From positions 1 to 62,520 of the forward strand of contig JAFGFU010000029.1 in NCBI GenBank assembly GCA_016930915.1: 62,520 bases of DNA, read 5' to 3'. The DNA is from Campylobacterales bacterium. GTDB lineage: Bacteria; Campylobacterota; Campylobacteria; Campylobacterales; Sulfurospirillaceae. The notes beneath the pieces were generated by a model. The model searched no databases. It was not told the DNA's origin and saw only the letters and a list, made by a program, of their open reading frames with translations. Both the position numbers and the translations under genes were made by a program. How positions within the stretch are numbered: the stretch's first letter is position 1; each line of letters starts with the position of its first letter. Below, piece by piece: positions 49,551-61,161 of the stretch.

Positions 49551-52500
49551 TTAGATGTTTTCCTTATGTTTGATGGTATCAAGCACCTCTTTCGCAGCAT
49601 CAAAATCAAACGATGCAATGTACTCTTGCATACGTTCTAGCTCATTAACATACCCCAAATGACGCAAAGAAGATTCCAATTCATTGAGACAATCTACCGC
49701 TTCTGAGTCAAGCTCTTCTAAAAGATGGGTAAGCTTTTCTATCCTTTCATAAAGATTTTCTCTACTTAACAGCTCTGTTTCTTTCATCGTATTTTCATTC
49801 TCTAAAGGATAATTCTTAAAAGCATCTCTTAAATGAGCAATGACTGCTTCAAGTTCCTCTTCAGAGCGCTTGAGCTCAGTTTGTTCATCTAAAGACTCTT
49901 TTAAAACACTTTCTAACGCTTGAGCGGACGCAAAGAGCTTTGTTGCACCAATATTTCCAGCTAAACCTTTAAGTGTGTGTGCCTCTCGTACGGCAGTATC
50001 ACGCTGATTTTTTTCCAAAGCTTTTTTGATACGTTCTATACTTTGAGCCTGTGTTTGCTCAAAGCGATGCCATAATTTTTGAAGCAAAGCCCTATTGTTA
50101 TTTACATGTAAAAGTGCTTTTTTGACATCAAGTCCTTCCACATCAAAAATGCCTTCATTCGAGCTCTCATCATTTTGAAGCAAAAAAGCCTCTTTTTTGA
50201 GTGGATGAGACGGAATAATCCATTTTGCCATCGTGATAAAAAGTTTTGCCATATCGATAGGTTTACTGATATGATCATTCATACCACAGGCTAAACAACG
50301 CTCTTTATCTCCCTCCATCGCATTAGCTGTCATCGCAAGAATGGGTAACGTATATCCTTCTTCTCTTATACGTCGTGTTGCTTCAAAACCATCCATGACA
50401 GGCATTTGACAATCCATTAAAACTCCATCAAACGTCTGTTTTTCTACCCATTCTAATGCTTCTTTTCCATGATTGGCAACGCTAACAACCATTCCCTCTT
50501 TTTCTAAAATTTCTCTTGCAATCTCTTGATTAACACTGTTATCTTCTACCAATAAAATCTCAGCACCCCGTAGTGCTTGAACAGACTCCTCGTAAAGTGC
50601 CTTTTTATCTTCCTTTCGGGAGATACGCATGACCTCTTTTCCTAAAACATTTAAAATGGTATTTAAAAGAGTAGAAGGGCTTATTGGCTTAATCAAAATA
50701 CCATCCACAAAAAGCTCTTCAAGCTCTTTTTGAAGCTCCTCTTTACTGTATGCCGTAATCATAATAAACATTAAAGGCCGCTCACTCACAATCTCCTCGC
50801 GAATTTTTTTAATGGTATCAATTCCATTTAAATGAGGCATCATCCAATCAATTAAAACCAAATTATAGGGTTGAGGCTCTTTTTGTGCTTTATGTAAAAG
50901 AGAAATGGCACCAAACCCATCACCAACGCTTTCAACATTGAAATGGAAAGAGCGCAAAATATTCTCCAAAATTTCTCTAGCACTTGCATTATCATCCACA
51001 ATTAAAATACGCAAATTTTTCACGTCTTCTTCATTAAAATAGGGCTTTTGTTGTGCTTCTTGTATCTCAAATTCAGCACTAAATGAAAACGTACTTCCCT
51101 CACCTAACCTACTTCTAACCCAAATCTGTCCATGCATCATTTCAACCAAATGTTTACAAATGGCAAGGCCTAGCCCTGAGCCTCCAAACTCCCGTGTTGT
51201 AGAAAGATCAGCTTGAGAGAAGGCTTCAAACAATTTTGCCTGTTGTTCTTCATCAATGCCTATTCCTGTATCATGTACTTCAAATAAAAGATGAACTTTC
51301 TGGTTTTGATGTTCAAGCAACTTCACCAAAAGTGTTATCTCACCTTTGGAAGTGAATTTAATGGCATTGTTCACCAAATTAATTAAAATTTGTCCCAAAC
51401 GCAATGGATCACCTTTTAAGGCTGTTGGAATCGTAGAATCAATGTCAAAAAGAAGTTCCAAGCCTTTTTCTTGCGCTTTCATAACAGAGAGGTCTGCTAA
51501 ATGTTCCATCACATCTTCAAGATAAAAATCAATCGACTCAAAACTCATTTTTCCTGCTTCTATTTTCGAAAAATCCAATATATCGTTAATAATGCCCAAA
51601 AGATGTTTAGAAGCATTGTCGATTTTATCGATATAATTTCGCTGTTGAGAAGAAAGTTCCGTTTGCAATGCCAAATGCGCCATTCCAATAATTGCATTCA
51701 TTGGGGTACGAATTTCATGGCTCATATTGGCTAAAAAAGCACTTTTTACTTGCGTGGCTTCTTCAGCAAGCGATTTTGCCTTTTGAATCACCTCCAATGC
51801 CTCTTTCTCTGTACTAATATCCTCAACAACAACGACTACACCCTTTTCTCTATCCAAATAATCAATTGCTCTACCTGATAATCTTGCCCAAAACAGCATT
51901 TTATCTTTACGAAGTAAACGGTGTTCAAATCGTATCACCTCACCACTCCAAACTTTTTCATAAAGAGACTCTAAATCAGGCACTTCAAGATACCATATAT
52001 CCGTACTTTTGTGAAGTTGTTCTCCTGCTTGATACCCTAACATTTCATCAATGCGCTTATTGCATTGCACAATTAACCGCTCTTTTAAAAGTACAATACC
52101 CACACTGGTTGAATCAAAAATAGCTTGCTGTTCTTTATTTAAAAAAGCTAAATCTTGTGTTCGCTCTTCAACAAGGATTTCTAATTTTTCGCTCAAAGCC
52201 TCTAACTCAACATGGGCAGTGACATCATGCCGAATGGCCGCATAGCCAATAAGGGTACCAAAGGCATCAAAGTCTTGTTCAATCACACTATCTACCCAAT
52301 AATATCCCCCATCTTTTTTACGATTTTTCATCCGCCCTTTCCATTGCCCCCCATGGGTAATAACTGACCACATCTCTTCATAAATTTTTGCATCATTATC
52401 AGGATGTCTGCTAATGCGGTGATTTTTACCTATGAGTTCCTCTCGTTTATAGCCACTAATGTGGCAAAATGCATCAGAAACATAGGTAATGGCGCCATTT

Positions 52501-55500
52501 AAATCGGTTTTTGAAGCAATGACATGGGTATCAAAAGATTTAAGCAAAGAGGAGAGTTCAGCCGTTTTGCTCGCTACTTGACGTTTGAGTAAATAGTTCC
52601 AATAAAAAAGGGCTATAAGTGCTAAAAGCGCAAATGAAACCACCTCTAAAAAAAGTGTCATATCAAAAGGTGTGTCAATATCTTCAGGTCCCCAGCGTTT
52701 GAGAATTTGCTGAAACTCCTCAGGTGGTATAGCAGCGATGGCTTTGTTTAAAATACCCACCAATGGCTCCCACTCTTTTTTGACATTAAACGCTAAATGC
52801 ATACTCATATCGGTTTTTCCAATGACATGCAAATTATGCAGTCCCATCGTATGGAGCGCATAGGTTGCTAAACGCAATGAAACAACTATCGCATCATATT
52901 CCCCCGAAGCAACACCTTCAAAACCTTGTTTACTATTTTCAACTTCGATATAACGAAGATTAGGATACATTTTTTTAAGCTCGTAAGTATAGCTATACCC
53001 CTTAATGATCGCAATCTTTTTATCTTCAAGTTCTAAAAGTGAATTTAAAAAATATTTGTGTTTATCTTTACGTGTCACAATAACCAAAGGGCTGTTCACA
53101 TATGCAGTGGTGGAGAGATGTGTTGAGCGTAACTCTTCATCATTTTCATATGCAGAGATAAAATCTACCTCTTTATTTTTTGCTTTAAAAAGTGCATCGT
53201 CCCATGTCTGAGTGGGAACTTTTTCCACATGAATCCCTAATTTTTCTTCAATATGCTGAAGCAATTCGGCAACAATACCAATATACTTTTTCTCTTTATC
53301 AAATGCTTCATAAGGCAAATAACGAGGATCTCCTGTAAAACGAAGCACAGGGTGTTCTTTTAACCACGTCTTCTCTTCTTCACTGAGTTTAAAAGAAGGC
53401 TTTTGCGTTCCTAAAAAATGTGTATCGGTATTGAACACCCATTTACTACGCAATAAAATATGCTCCTCAGGCGTAATGGCATCCAAACCTTTTTGAAGAA
53501 TACTATGTAAAATAGCTTTCTCTTTTTTCACCGCAAAATGAACATCACTTGAAAGTTCTTTATCGCTTACATCAATCCTCCGAATGGTAAGATTAGTGAG
53601 CATCTGTTCCATAATCGCATAACTCATAGTTCCTACACTATCAAAGGCAACATCGGCTTCACCAAAACTCACTAAATGCAAGGCTTCATAAACATTGGTG
53701 CACATAATAGGCTTAATTTCAGGAATATCTCTCAGTAATTTTTCACTCGTTCCATACCCACGCATTAAGGCAACTTTCTTTCCTTTAAGATCTTTTAATG
53801 TGGCAATAGAACTTCCTTTACGAACAGCCATAGCAGGATAATTCATAAAAAATGGTGTCGTAAAATACGCATACTCCTCACGTTTTTTGGTCAAATACAC
53901 ACTTTGTAAAACATCCATATTTCCTGCTTCAAACTGCTGAAGCAAATCTTCCCATGTCGCTTGAATATAGTTTACATGTAAGCCCACTTTTTGTGCAACA
54001 AAATTCATGTAATCTACACCTAACCCAACGGCTTTACCATCTTTTATAAAATCAAATGGAGGAAAATCAGATTCGTTAGAAACTCGAATAATAGGATGCG
54101 CTTGTATCCATTGTGTCTCTTCTTGCGTGAGTGTCACTAATGGTTTTTGTACACTTTGTGCTAAAGCAGAAGTATGTCTATCTTCTGTACTCTCCCAGCG
54201 CTCTTTAATGCTCTTTTTTTCATCCAGAGTATAAGCGTCAATCGCTTTGTTGATAATACTGAGCAATAAAGGTTCATCATTACGCAAAGCATATTGGAAA
54301 CTACTCAGCGTTTCAGAATAAAGAGAATACGCAACCTCTAACTTCTCATTAAACACTTTTTCTTTTAAGAGATAGGAAAAAGGAAGTAAATTATCAATAG
54401 CTACGTCAACTTCTTTATTTAATACCATCATAGCGAGTCCACGTGTATCTTGTTTTGTATACACAATCTTTGCTTTTGGAAAGTGCTCTTTAATATGCAA
54501 TACAAAGGCACTTCCCTCAATCAAACCGATTCGCTTATTTTCAAAATGGTGATTAACGTCGCTGACATTTTCAGGCCGTGTCAAAATGGCTAAAGGCGAA
54601 ATATAATACGTATGTGAAAATGACAAATCTTCTAAACGATCGGGTGTTGGTGATGCGGAGATAATTCCATCAAAATGATGAGCTTTAGCTTCTTTCACAG
54701 CCTCATTCCATGGAAGATGTGTCACATAAATAGGAAGCGAAAGATAAGACTCCAAAAGTTTAAGAAAATCATACTCTAAGCCTTGCATTTGTTCGTTTTT
54801 ATCCCAAAATAAAAATGGCTTCCACGCTTCATTCCCTGAGACAAAATAGAGTGCTTTTTTCGTTTTTAAATAGGCTTTTTCCTCAGCACTTAAATCTAAA
54901 CTTAAAGGTTTTTCATTAGACCATTTGGAAAAAATTTCAACCCATTTATGGCGGGGAATCGCTTCTATTCCCTTTTCTAAAATAGAGAATAACAAAGGAT
55001 TTGCTTTAGAAGTACCTAAAGAGAGAGGAATGCTTTTGCGGGTTAAGTCTAAGGCATCTATTTTTAAACTGCTCAAAAATTCTTGTTCAATTTTATAGGT
55101 TACAACCGCACGATTTCCCACATAAGCATCCACTTCTTTCATAGCCAGCGCATGTAATGCCATAGAAGTATTATCGTAAGTTTTCACCTTAATGGCAGGG
55201 AAATGGTTACGCAAATCTTGAATGGTTCCAACATTCTTTTCTAATGCTACGGTCTTACCATATAAGGCATCCAGTGAACCAAAAGAAGGTCCATCTTTAT
55301 GTGAAACAATTACATGAGGAATATGCAAATACGCTTTGGTAAAATAAAAAAATTCTTGACGTTCAGGTTTATCAGTAATATCCATAATGGCATCAATTCG
55401 ACCCTCTTTTGTCTCTTCGTATACACTTTTCCAATTATTGGAAACAATTTTAAGTTTACCTTGCAAAAGTTTATTGAGTTCAAAAACAATCTCAGCACCA

Positions 55501-55676
55501 ATCCCTGAAGCATTTCCATGATAATCCACAAAATTGATAGGCGCCCAATCGTCCATCGCCCCAATGGTAATCTCTTTTTTGGCATCTAACCATGCCTGCT
55601 CTTCACTACTAAGACCTAAACCCTCTTGCGCTAGAAGTAAAAATGGAAAAACAAACATTATCCATAACCATTTCAT
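49551..55676 (-). CDS. giant hybrid histidine kinase with four tandem SBP_bac_3 domains
   Basis: 2041 residues. A signal peptide is followed by four periplasmic solute-binding domains of the BvgS/SBP_bac_3 type starting near 25, 262, 515 and 765, each opened by L-(S/T)-x-E-E-x-x-W/Y-L (for example [13 protein letters not shown]). A membrane helix sits at ~1005-1030, an Aer-like PAS at ~1040-1160 ([23 protein letters not shown]), a second PAS, HisKA (SHEIRTPMN near 1320), HATPase, two receiver domains (Asp near 1608 and 1753) and an HPt domain (His in [10 protein letters not shown] near 1897). A complete four-step phosphorelay in one chain. BvgS-type kinases usually carry two binding domains. 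AAGGA precedes the ATG. Confidence 0.9.
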   Translation of the reverse strand: MKWLWIMFVFPFLLLAQEGLGLSSEEQAWLDAKKEITIGAMDDWAPINFVDYHGNASGIGAEIVFELNKLLQGKLKIVSNNWKSVYEETKEGRIDAIMDITDKPERQEFFYFTKAYLHIPHVIVSHKDGPSFGSLDALYGKTVALEKNVGTIQDLRNHFPAIKVKTYDNTSMALHALAMKEVDAYVGNRAVVTYKIEQEFLSSLKIDALDLTRKSIPLSLGTSKANPLLFSILEKGIEAIPRHKWVEIFSKWSNEKPLSLDLSAEEKAYLKTKKALYFVSGNEAWKPFLFWDKNEQMQGLEYDFLKLLESYLSLPIYVTHLPWNEAVKEAKAHHFDGIISASPTPDRLEDLSFSHTYYISPLAILTRPENVSDVNHHFENKRIGLIEGSAFVLHIKEHFPKAKIVYTKQDTRGLAMMVLNKEVDVAIDNLLPFSYLLKEKVFNEKLEVAYSLYSETLSSFQYALRNDEPLLLSIINKAIDAYTLDEKKSIKERWESTEDRHTSALAQSVQKPLVTLTQEETQWIQAHPIIRVSNESDFPPFDFIKDGKAVGLGVDYMNFVAQKVGLHVNYIQATWEDLLQQFEAGNMDVLQSVYLTKKREEYAYFTTPFFMNYPAMAVRKGSSIATLKDLKGKKVALMRGYGTSEKLLRDIPEIKPIMCTNVYEALHLVSFGEADVAFDSVGTMSYAIMEQMLTNLTIRRIDVSDKELSSDVHFAVKKEKAILHSILQKGLDAITPEEHILLRSKWVFNTDTHFLGTQKPSFKLSEEEKTWLKEHPVLRFTGDPRYLPYEAFDKEKKYIGIVAELLQHIEEKLGIHVEKVPTQTWDDALFKAKNKEVDFISAYENDEELRSTHLSTTAYVNSPLVIVTRKDKHKYFLNSLLELEDKKIAIIKGYSYTYELKKMYPNLRYIEVENSKQGFEGVASGEYDAIVVSLRLATYALHTMGLHNLHVIGKTDMSMHLAFNVKKEWEPLVGILNKAIAAIPPEEFQQILKRWGPEDIDTPFDMTLFLEVVSFALLALIALFYWNYLLKRQVASKTAELSSLLKSFDTHVIASKTDLNGAITYVSDAFCHISGYKREELIGKNHRISRHPDNDAKIYEEMWSVITHGGQWKGRMKNRKKDGGYYWVDSVIEQDFDAFGTLIGYAAIRHDVTAHVELEALSEKLEILVEERTQDLAFLNKEQQAIFDSTSVGIVLLKERLIVQCNKRIDEMLGYQAGEQLHKSTDIWYLEVPDLESLYEKVWSGEVIRFEHRLLRKDKMLFWARLSGRAIDYLDREKGVVVVVEDISTEKEALEVIQKAKSLAEEATQVKSAFLANMSHEIRTPMNAIIGMAHLALQTELSSQQRNYIDKIDNASKHLLGIINDILDFSKIEAGKMSFESIDFYLEDVMEHLADLSVMKAQEKGLELLFDIDSTIPTALKGDPLRLGQILINLVNNAIKFTSKGEITLLVKLLEHQNQKVHLLFEVHDTGIGIDEEQQAKLFEAFSQADLSTTREFGGSGLGLAICKHLVEMMHGQIWVRSRLGEGSTFSFSAEFEIQEAQQKPYFNEEDVKNLRILIVDDNASAREILENILRSFHFNVESVGDGFGAISLLHKAQKEPQPYNLVLIDWMMPHLNGIDTIKKIREEIVSERPLMFIMITAYSKEELQKELEELFVDGILIKPISPSTLLNTILNVLGKEVMRISRKEDKKALYEESVQALRGAEILLVEDNSVNQEIAREILEKEGMVVSVANHGKEALEWVEKQTFDGVLMDCQMPVMDGFEATRRIREEGYTLPILAMTANAMEGDKERCLACGMNDHISKPIDMAKLFITMAKWIIPSHPLKKEAFLLQNDESSNEGIFDVEGLDVKKALLHVNNNRALLQKLWHRFEQTQAQSIERIKKALEKNQRDTAVREAHTLKGLAGNIGATKLFASAQALESVLKESLDEQTELKRSEEELEAVIAHLRDAFKNYPLENENTMKETELLSRENLYERIEKLTHLLEELDSEAVDCLNELESSLRHLGYVNELERMQEYIASFDFDAAKEVLDTIKHKENI

Positions 55677-55700
55677 AAGGCATCCTTGAACGTTAGCATT

Positions 55701-56807
55701 TTAATCATCTGAAAAACGAATTGCTATCTCGTGAAATGTCTCTTTGAGTGATTCAAAGGCATCAACTATATCAGGATCAAAGTGCGTCCCTTTGCCTTCT
55801 AAAATAATTCCTACCGCTTTTTCATGACTAAAACTCTCTTTATAGACCCGTTTCGCAATCAAAGCATCATAGACATCAGCGACCGCCATCAATCTTCCAG
55901 AAATTGGAATTTTATCACCCTTTAACCCCAAAGGATACCCACTTCCATCCCACTTTTCATGGTGAGAATAGGCAATCTCTTTGGCAACATCTAAAAATGC
56001 CACACTCATCCCCAACTGCTCTTCTGCATGTTCAATCGCTTTTTTTCCAAGCGTAGTATGACTCTTCATAATTTCAAACTCTTCAGGAGTTAATTTAGCA
56101 GGTTTCAATAAAATTGAATCAGGAATGCCAACTTTTCCAATGTCATGTAAAGGGGCTGACTTAAAGAGTGTTTCAATCATGGTGTCGCTTAAATAAGGTG
56201 AAAAACGAGGGTGTGTTTGAAGTTTTTTTGCCAAAACTTTAACATAGTGTTGCGTTCGTCTAATGTGATTACCTGTATCAGAATCTCTTGTTTCAGCTAA
56301 AGAAGTAAGCGCAAAAATGGTAACGTACTGAATCGCTGAAATTTCTTGTGTTCGTTTGGTAATTTCAGCTTCAAGATACTCATTTTTGTCACGTAAAAAA
56401 TCGGCAATGGCTTTGTTTTGCAAATGTGTTTTAATACGTGCTAAAACGACTGGAGGAGAGATGGGTTTGGTAATATAATCCACAGCACCCAATTCTAAGC
56501 CTTTTTTTTCATCTTCTACTCGACTCATTGCTGTGAGAAAAATGACAGGGATATTGCGTGTTTTGAGATTGCTTTTAAGCTTTTCTATAACATCAAAACC
56601 TGAAAGCCCTGGCATAACAATATCCAGTAAAATTAAATCTGGCACCTCCTCATGTTGCGCAAAATAGACAAGCGCTTTTTCACCTGAGGTGGCAACTTTT
56701 ACACGATAAAATGGTTTCAAAAGAGTTGAAACCAATGTCAAATTTTCAGGGGTATCATCGACGATAAAAATCGTCGCTTTCTCGGGCACTAAAATTTCTG
56801 CACTCAC
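55701..56807 (-). CDS. REC-HD-GYP c-di-GMP phosphodiesterase
   Basis: About 368 residues. REC at ~10-125 (IFIVDDTPENL, LILLDIVMPGLSGF), coiled linker, then HD-GYP (LHDIGKVGIP, HHEKWDGSGYPLGLKG, VADVYDALIA). All metal ligands appear intact, so c-di-GMP hydrolysis is expected. I start at the GTG at 56807 because the upstream ATG overlaps a TATAAT-like -10 (56836-56841). It is 24 bases upstream of the giant kinase gene and may be its output. Confidence 0.86.
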   Translation of the reverse strand: MSAEILVPEKATIFIVDDTPENLTLVSTLLKPFYRVKVATSGEKALVYFAQHEEVPDLILLDIVMPGLSGFDVIEKLKSNLKTRNIPVIFLTAMSRVEDEKKGLELGAVDYITKPISPPVVLARIKTHLQNKAIADFLRDKNEYLEAEITKRTQEISAIQYVTIFALTSLAETRDSDTGNHIRRTQHYVKVLAKKLQTHPRFSPYLSDTMIETLFKSAPLHDIGKVGIPDSILLKPAKLTPEEFEIMKSHTTLGKKAIEHAEEQLGMSVAFLDVAKEIAYSHHEKWDGSGYPLGLKGDKIPISGRLMAVADVYDALIAKRVYKESFSHEKAVGIILEGKGTHFDPDIVDAFESLKETFHEIAIRFSDD

Positions 56808-56974
56808 CTTAGTTACCTTTGTGTCAAGATGACTTATTATAACATTCAAAAAGCTACTTTGCGGTTTTCATGAACAGATTTAGAGAAGTTCTTTATTTTT
56901 ACATGTAAAGAAGAAATTCGTTAAACTCAAAGGCAAAATAGACTACAATTCACAAAAAAATAAAGAGGCTTACT

Positions 56975-57274
56975 TTGAAAAAGATATTTCCACTAGAACA
57001 AGAGAATAAAAACAGCGACAGAGTCATTGACTCACTCAAACACGAAATACGAAAATACCTCAAACGTGAACGCAATAAAAAACTCCCAGAGGGTTCACCG
57101 TTTTGGATTTTTGAATGTCGAATTGGACGCAATGAAGCTACGGCTCAAGAGGTATTGGTGCAAGATTTAATCGAAGCTATTGATCAAGCAAATACTGAAA
57201 AATGGGGAGCGTGCTATATTGAAATTATCGCCAAAGCTGCTAAAAATTTAAAACCAAAAGAAGAAGCTAAATAG
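56975..57274 (+). CDS. DUF6172-family small protein
   Basis: 99 residues, KIFPLEQENKNSDRVIDSLKHEIRKYLKRERNKKLPEGSPFWIFECRIG, matching the small cytosolic DUF6172 family as I remember it. Highly charged; no known function. TTG start, AGAGG upstream. A TTTACATGTAAA copy at 56898 lies in its promoter region. Confidence 0.68.
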   Translation: MKKIFPLEQENKNSDRVIDSLKHEIRKYLKRERNKKLPEGSPFWIFECRIGRNEATAQEVLVQDLIEAIDQANTEKWGACYIEIIAKAAKNLKPKEEAK

Positions 57275-57288
57275 CCTCTGTTTATGGT

Positions 57289-57888
57289 TTAGTGCACTTT
57301 TTTATACGTTGTTTTAACCCCTAATAAATTCAGCTCAATGGTTTTTTCATCTTTCACATCAAACCGAATACGTGTTTTAGTTTGAAGGTCAACCACCTCA
57401 ATATAGGTGTTTTCAATTGTATATTCAATGGGTGTAATCACCCCATTAGCTAAAATCTGTTCTTTACGAAATTCAACATCGCCTGTGGGAATAAAAATAT
57501 TGCTCTTTTTTTGCGGTTGCCATTTTCCAATGAGAGGATTGGGTACTTCATGCAATACTATAGAAATCAAAAACGTACATAAAAGAATTACAAAAAGCAC
57601 CATAAAAGGTTTGGGATTTCGCTTAGGATTCCACTCCCGCTCCTTCATACATTGTGCCATTTTTTTCAAGGTAGAATTGCGTGAAGGTGTTTGCGTCTTT
57701 GTCTGTTTTACCTCTTCAAAACGTTCCATCTTTTCAGCTTCAAGCTCTTTGAAAAACGCATCTTCATCGTCTTCAGCAAGCGGATCATAAAGCAATTCTC
57801 TTTTAGGTTTTATCAGCTTGTCAGGATCCATATAATTGAGCGTTTCATCTTCTTTAACTTTAAATAAATTGACCAATTTTGATATCAT
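57289..57888 (-). CDS. single-pass membrane protein, paralogue of 58046-58507
   Basis: 199 residues. About 95 cytoplasmic charged residues, a membrane helix (FMVLFVILLCTFLISIVL), then an outside domain beginning NPLIGKWQPQ and ending LGVKTTYKKV. The outside domain shares NPLIGKW and G-x-KTTYK with the divergent neighbour, so the genes are paralogues. The domain looks like a small lipocalin-like or META-like beta barrel, but this is inference. Function unknown. Confidence 0.62.
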   Translation of the reverse strand: MISKLVNLFKVKEDETLNYMDPDKLIKPKRELLYDPLAEDDEDAFFKELEAEKMERFEEVKQTKTQTPSRNSTLKKMAQCMKEREWNPKRNPKPFMVLFVILLCTFLISIVLHEVPNPLIGKWQPQKKSNIFIPTGDVEFRKEQILANGVITPIEYTIENTYIEVVDLQTKTRIRFDVKDEKTIELNLLGVKTTYKKVH

Positions 57889-57984
57889 TTATAGCCTTTT
57901 GTCCAAAATATGATTTAAAAAGTATAGCGTGAGAAAGGTTTGAAAATGATGAGAAACCTCTTTACATGTAAAAATAAAATGACC

Positions 57985-57993
57985 TGCTATAAT
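57985..57993 (+). promoter_or_regulatory. extended -10 promoter of the 58046 gene
   Basis: TGCTATAAT is an extended -10 element. The TTTACATGTAAA at 57961-57972 lies where a -35 region would be, so this copy could influence transcription. Confidence 0.5.
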
Positions 57994-58045
57994 GCGCCAA
58001 CAGAAAGTTCGTTAAGAACACTCTTATAAAAAAGCAAGGCAATTC

Positions 58046-58507
58046 ATGCTAAAAGACGAAATCAAACTACCCAAAAACCGCAATACCAAAAAAGCCACGA
58101 CATCGGCATCTAAAAGCACCAAAAAGAGAACTCCCAAAACAAAAAAAACCAATGCTTTACCTCCCAAAAATCGCCCCTCTCTTTTTTTAAAAATTATTGC
58201 CTCACTCATTGTTTTACTCTTTTTAGGATTTGGCGTGAAATTCGCCCTTGATTACACACTCTATGCAAACCCTTTGATTGGCAAATGGAGAGCACAAACC
58301 GTTTTAGGAATTGTTGAAATTGAGTTTGAGCGTGATTCTTTCTCTTCTTTTGGAACCAAAAATCGTGTCAGTTATGATGTTTCTCATAATTCAGTTGTGG
58401 TTATGGATGAGAGTATTAAAGTGGGAAATACCTATAAAATTATTGATAAGAACACCATTTTCTCCGAAACAGGTGGCTTTAAAACGACCTACAAACGGGT
58501 GAAATAA
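58046..58507 (+). CDS. single-pass membrane protein, paralogue of 57289-57888
   Basis: 153 residues. A Lys-rich cytoplasmic start (~45 residues; KKRTPKTKKTNALPPKN), a membrane helix (IIASLIVLLFLGFGVKFAL), then an outer domain beginning NPLIGKWRAQ and ending GGFKTTYKRVK. Same layout as the divergent neighbour, with a shorter cytoplasmic part. Ends within a 28-bp palindrome. Function unknown. Confidence 0.62.
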   Translation: MLKDEIKLPKNRNTKKATTSASKSTKKRTPKTKKTNALPPKNRPSLFLKIIASLIVLLFLGFGVKFALDYTLYANPLIGKWRAQTVLGIVEIEFERDSFSSFGTKNRVSYDVSHNSVVVMDESIKVGNTYKIIDKNTIFSETGGFKTTYKRVK

Positions 58508-58529
58508 TCTTTACATGTAAAGATTATTT
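58502..58529. repeat. 28-bp perfect palindrome built on TTTACATGTAAA
   Basis: AAATAATC, TTTACATGTAAA, GATTATTT. It overlaps the stop codons of two convergent genes and could act as a shared transcription-end hairpin. Confidence 0.8.
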
Positions 58530-59408
58530 TTGTAAGCTCAAAACCTTTTCAATCGCCTCTTTAAGCTCTGCATTAAGATTTTCCATTTTGGTAAGCATCC
58601 AGGTCAAATAATTAGGATCTATTTCAAAAACTTCTTGTGGCGTTTTGCCACTGTATTTACCAAAACCAATCGTAAGCACAAAACTCTCTTGCGTCATTTC
58701 AAGAGCGTGTTGAATAGAAAATCGCACATCCTCATCCAAACCATTTGCCCCTAACATATACTGTAATTCATGGCGTGCAGTGCATGCTAGCTCTAGAAAT
58801 TTTTTCCCTTTGTGTTTTCCATAAGGAACGTACGTGAGCAACATAGGCTCCTCACAAAGCAGTATCATTTGAGGCAAAGAGTGTTCATCACACAGCTTTT
58901 CAAACAGATGCTTAAGAACCACCACATCCCCTAACGCATCATGTGCGTTGATGCTCAACCCATACTGCTTCGCAAAGGTCTCTTCGTGCTTGTACAATCC
59001 CCATTGGTAGCGTTTATACTGCAAACTAAACGAGCCTTCGAGAGGATAATAAAACCGTAAAATACGAAACGTATCAATAAGATTCATCTGTGATATAAAC
59101 CCCTCTTTTGCGAGCATTCCAAGATCAAAAGAGGCATTTTGAATCACCAGTAAATTGTGTGAAGTATTAAGTTCCAAAAGCCTTTGATAGGCTCTGGTTT
59201 GAGTACATACAGGTTCATTTTCCACCATTTCAGGCGTAATATGATGTACCGCCATGGCTTCATAAGAGATGGCAAGAGGCGGTTTGCACATATCGTTATG
59301 AATCTCTTCTATTTCCAGCTCTTCATTGAGCACAAAAAAAGCCAATTGACACACACGATCTTTTTCAAATATGCCTGTTGTCTCAGTATCAAGTAAAATA
59401 ATCTTCAT
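58524..59408 (-). CDS. DEDDh 3'-5' exonuclease with DUF3820-like tail
   Basis: 294 residues. Exonuclease core: ILLDTETTG (Exo I), NASFDLGML (Exo II), HDALGDVVVL (Exo III, DEDDh). The C-terminal ~100 residues contain two copies of Y/F-G-K-x-x-G-K (PYGKHKGKKFLEL and GFGKYSGKTPQEV), then DPNYLTWML, like DUF3820. Probably an ExoX-type nuclease acting on DNA repair intermediates. Confidence 0.82.
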   Translation of the reverse strand: MKIILLDTETTGIFEKDRVCQLAFFVLNEELEIEEIHNDMCKPPLAISYEAMAVHHITPEMVENEPVCTQTRAYQRLLELNTSHNLLVIQNASFDLGMLAKEGFISQMNLIDTFRILRFYYPLEGSFSLQYKRYQWGLYKHEETFAKQYGLSINAHDALGDVVVLKHLFEKLCDEHSLPQMILLCEEPMLLTYVPYGKHKGKKFLELACTARHELQYMLGANGLDEDVRFSIQHALEMTQESFVLTIGFGKYSGKTPQEVFEIDPNYLTWMLTKMENLNAELKEAIEKVLSLQK

Positions 59409-59447
59409 GCCAAACTTCCCCTAAAAAAGTTCAAAAACTACCTTTTT

Positions 59448-59469
59448 TAATCTTTACATGTAAAGATTA
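59448..59469. repeat. 22-bp perfect palindrome built on TTTACATGTAAA
   Basis: TAATC, TTTACATGTAAA, GATTA. It lies over the stop codon of the antiporter gene, upstream of the exonuclease gene. Confidence 0.78.
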
Positions 59470-61161
59470 TTCTTTCGTTATTTCTCGAATCGCTTCGTAC
59501 TCATTTTTGCGCAACAACTCCATTAATGCCAAGACCTCATCGTTTGGAACACCCATTTGAGCGAGCGCCTCTTCGCCTGTACGTATACTACTCTCTAGGG
59601 TTTCTGCAATCACCCAATTTGCTCCTGCAAGCAGTAATTTATCCATCACTTTAATATCCAAAGCTCTGGCTAAAATCTTAATATGCGGATAGGTCTCTTT
59701 AATGTGTTTGACAATTTTAATGGCATTTAAACTGTGGTCAATGGAGACGATAAGCATGGTTGCTTGATCAATTTTAATGGTATTTAAAAGCCTCATATCC
59801 GTAATATCTCCAAAAAAGACAGGCATGCCATCTTTACGTCCCAACGCTACTTCTTGGGTATTAATATCAAATACCATAAAAGGAATGCCACTGCTTTTGA
59901 GCATCTTAGAAATAACCTTTCCTGTACTGCCATAGCCTGCAACAACCACTTTTTGTTCCATTGCAGCATTCTCTGTATTAAAATAGGAAAATTGCGATAA
60001 ATTTGCCAATCTATTGGCAAGGGAACATCCAAAACTATAGAGCACTGGGGTTACAAGCATACTGATAGAAATCACACCAATACCCACGACAAAAAGCGTA
60101 TCATCAATGACATTAAGCGCTTTGGCTGAACCAAACAGAACAAAGCCAAATTCACCGCTTTGATTGAGCAAAAACGCCAATTTAATCGCACCGCTCCTGT
60201 TTCCCCCAAAAGCTAACACAAGAGCAAAAACCACCAAAGCTTTTAAAATCAAGATAGCAATAATATGCCCACTAAAAACCAAAGGGTTATCCCAAATGGC
60301 ATTAAAATCAATAGACATACCCACCGCAATAAAAAAGAGACTCATCAAAATACCTTTAAAAGGCTCCAATGTGGCTTCAATTTGAAAATTGTACCGTGAG
60401 GTTGAGAGAAACATGCCCATTAAAAAAGCACCCAAAGCCATAGAAAGTCCCGCATGGTCCATCAAATAGGCGGAAAGAACTACGCTTAACATGGTTAAAA
60501 GAAGGAAAGCATCTTTATTGCGCTGTTTGGCAACTTTATCCAGCGCATTAGGAATAATATACCGCCCAAATGCGACCAACAGAACAAACATCACCACAAC
60601 CGTTGCTAAGGACTCCCACCATGGGGTTTGAGGCGTTTGTTGCTGATTTGAAAGTAAAGGGAGCACTGCTAAAAGAGGCACAACGGCTAAATCTTGAAGG
60701 AGCAAAATCGCAAATGCACTTTTGCCATGTTCGGTATTGAGTTTGCCTTTTTCTTGCAACAATTGCATGACCAAAGCAGTTGAAGAAAGCGCCAATGTAA
60801 AACCTATCAGCATTGCAACACCTAAATCTTCTACAAAAAAATGCATATAAAAACCAAGAACAACGCCTGAGACAATAACTTGCAAAGTTCCTAAACCAAA
60901 TACCTCTTTGCGCATTGACCAAAGCTTTGAGGGTTGCATCTCAAGCCCAATAATGAAAAGTAAAAGCACCACGCCAAATTCAGTAAAATGGCGCAACGCT
61001 TCTACTTGACTCGTAACCGTAAAACCTCCTGTATGAGGACCCACAATAATACCTGCAATTAATAATCCCAAAATAGAGCCAAGCCCAATGTGTCTTGAAA
61101 CTGTCACCATAATTGACGTAATCGCTAAAAGTCCCAATACAGAAAGAAGGAACAAGTCCAT
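59467..61161 (-). CDS. CPA2-family cation/proton antiporter with RCK domain (KefB/RosB-like)
   Basis: About 564 residues. Twelve or so membrane helices with the family patterns GLLIAGIIVGPHTGG, LALSSTALVMQLL and LLLQDLAVVPLLAVLPLL, then a TrkA-N domain with Rossmann loop VVAGYGSTGKVISKML from ~395. Likely exchanges K+ or Na+ for H+ under nucleotide control. I prefer the ATG at 61161 over a TTG one codon earlier. Confidence 0.87.
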   Translation of the reverse strand: MDLFLLSVLGLLAITSIMVTVSRHIGLGSILGLLIAGIIVGPHTGGFTVTSQVEALRHFTEFGVVLLLFIIGLEMQPSKLWSMRKEVFGLGTLQVIVSGVVLGFYMHFFVEDLGVAMLIGFTLALSSTALVMQLLQEKGKLNTEHGKSAFAILLLQDLAVVPLLAVLPLLSNQQQTPQTPWWESLATVVVMFVLLVAFGRYIIPNALDKVAKQRNKDAFLLLTMLSVVLSAYLMDHAGLSMALGAFLMGMFLSTSRYNFQIEATLEPFKGILMSLFFIAVGMSIDFNAIWDNPLVFSGHIIAILILKALVVFALVLAFGGNRSGAIKLAFLLNQSGEFGFVLFGSAKALNVIDDTLFVVGIGVISISMLVTPVLYSFGCSLANRLANLSQFSYFNTENAAMEQKVVVAGYGSTGKVISKMLKSSGIPFMVFDINTQEVALGRKDGMPVFFGDITDMRLLNTIKIDQATMLIVSIDHSLNAIKIVKHIKETYPHIKILARALDIKVMDKLLLAGANWVIAETLESSIRTGEEALAQMGVPNDEVLALMELLRKNEYEAIREITKE

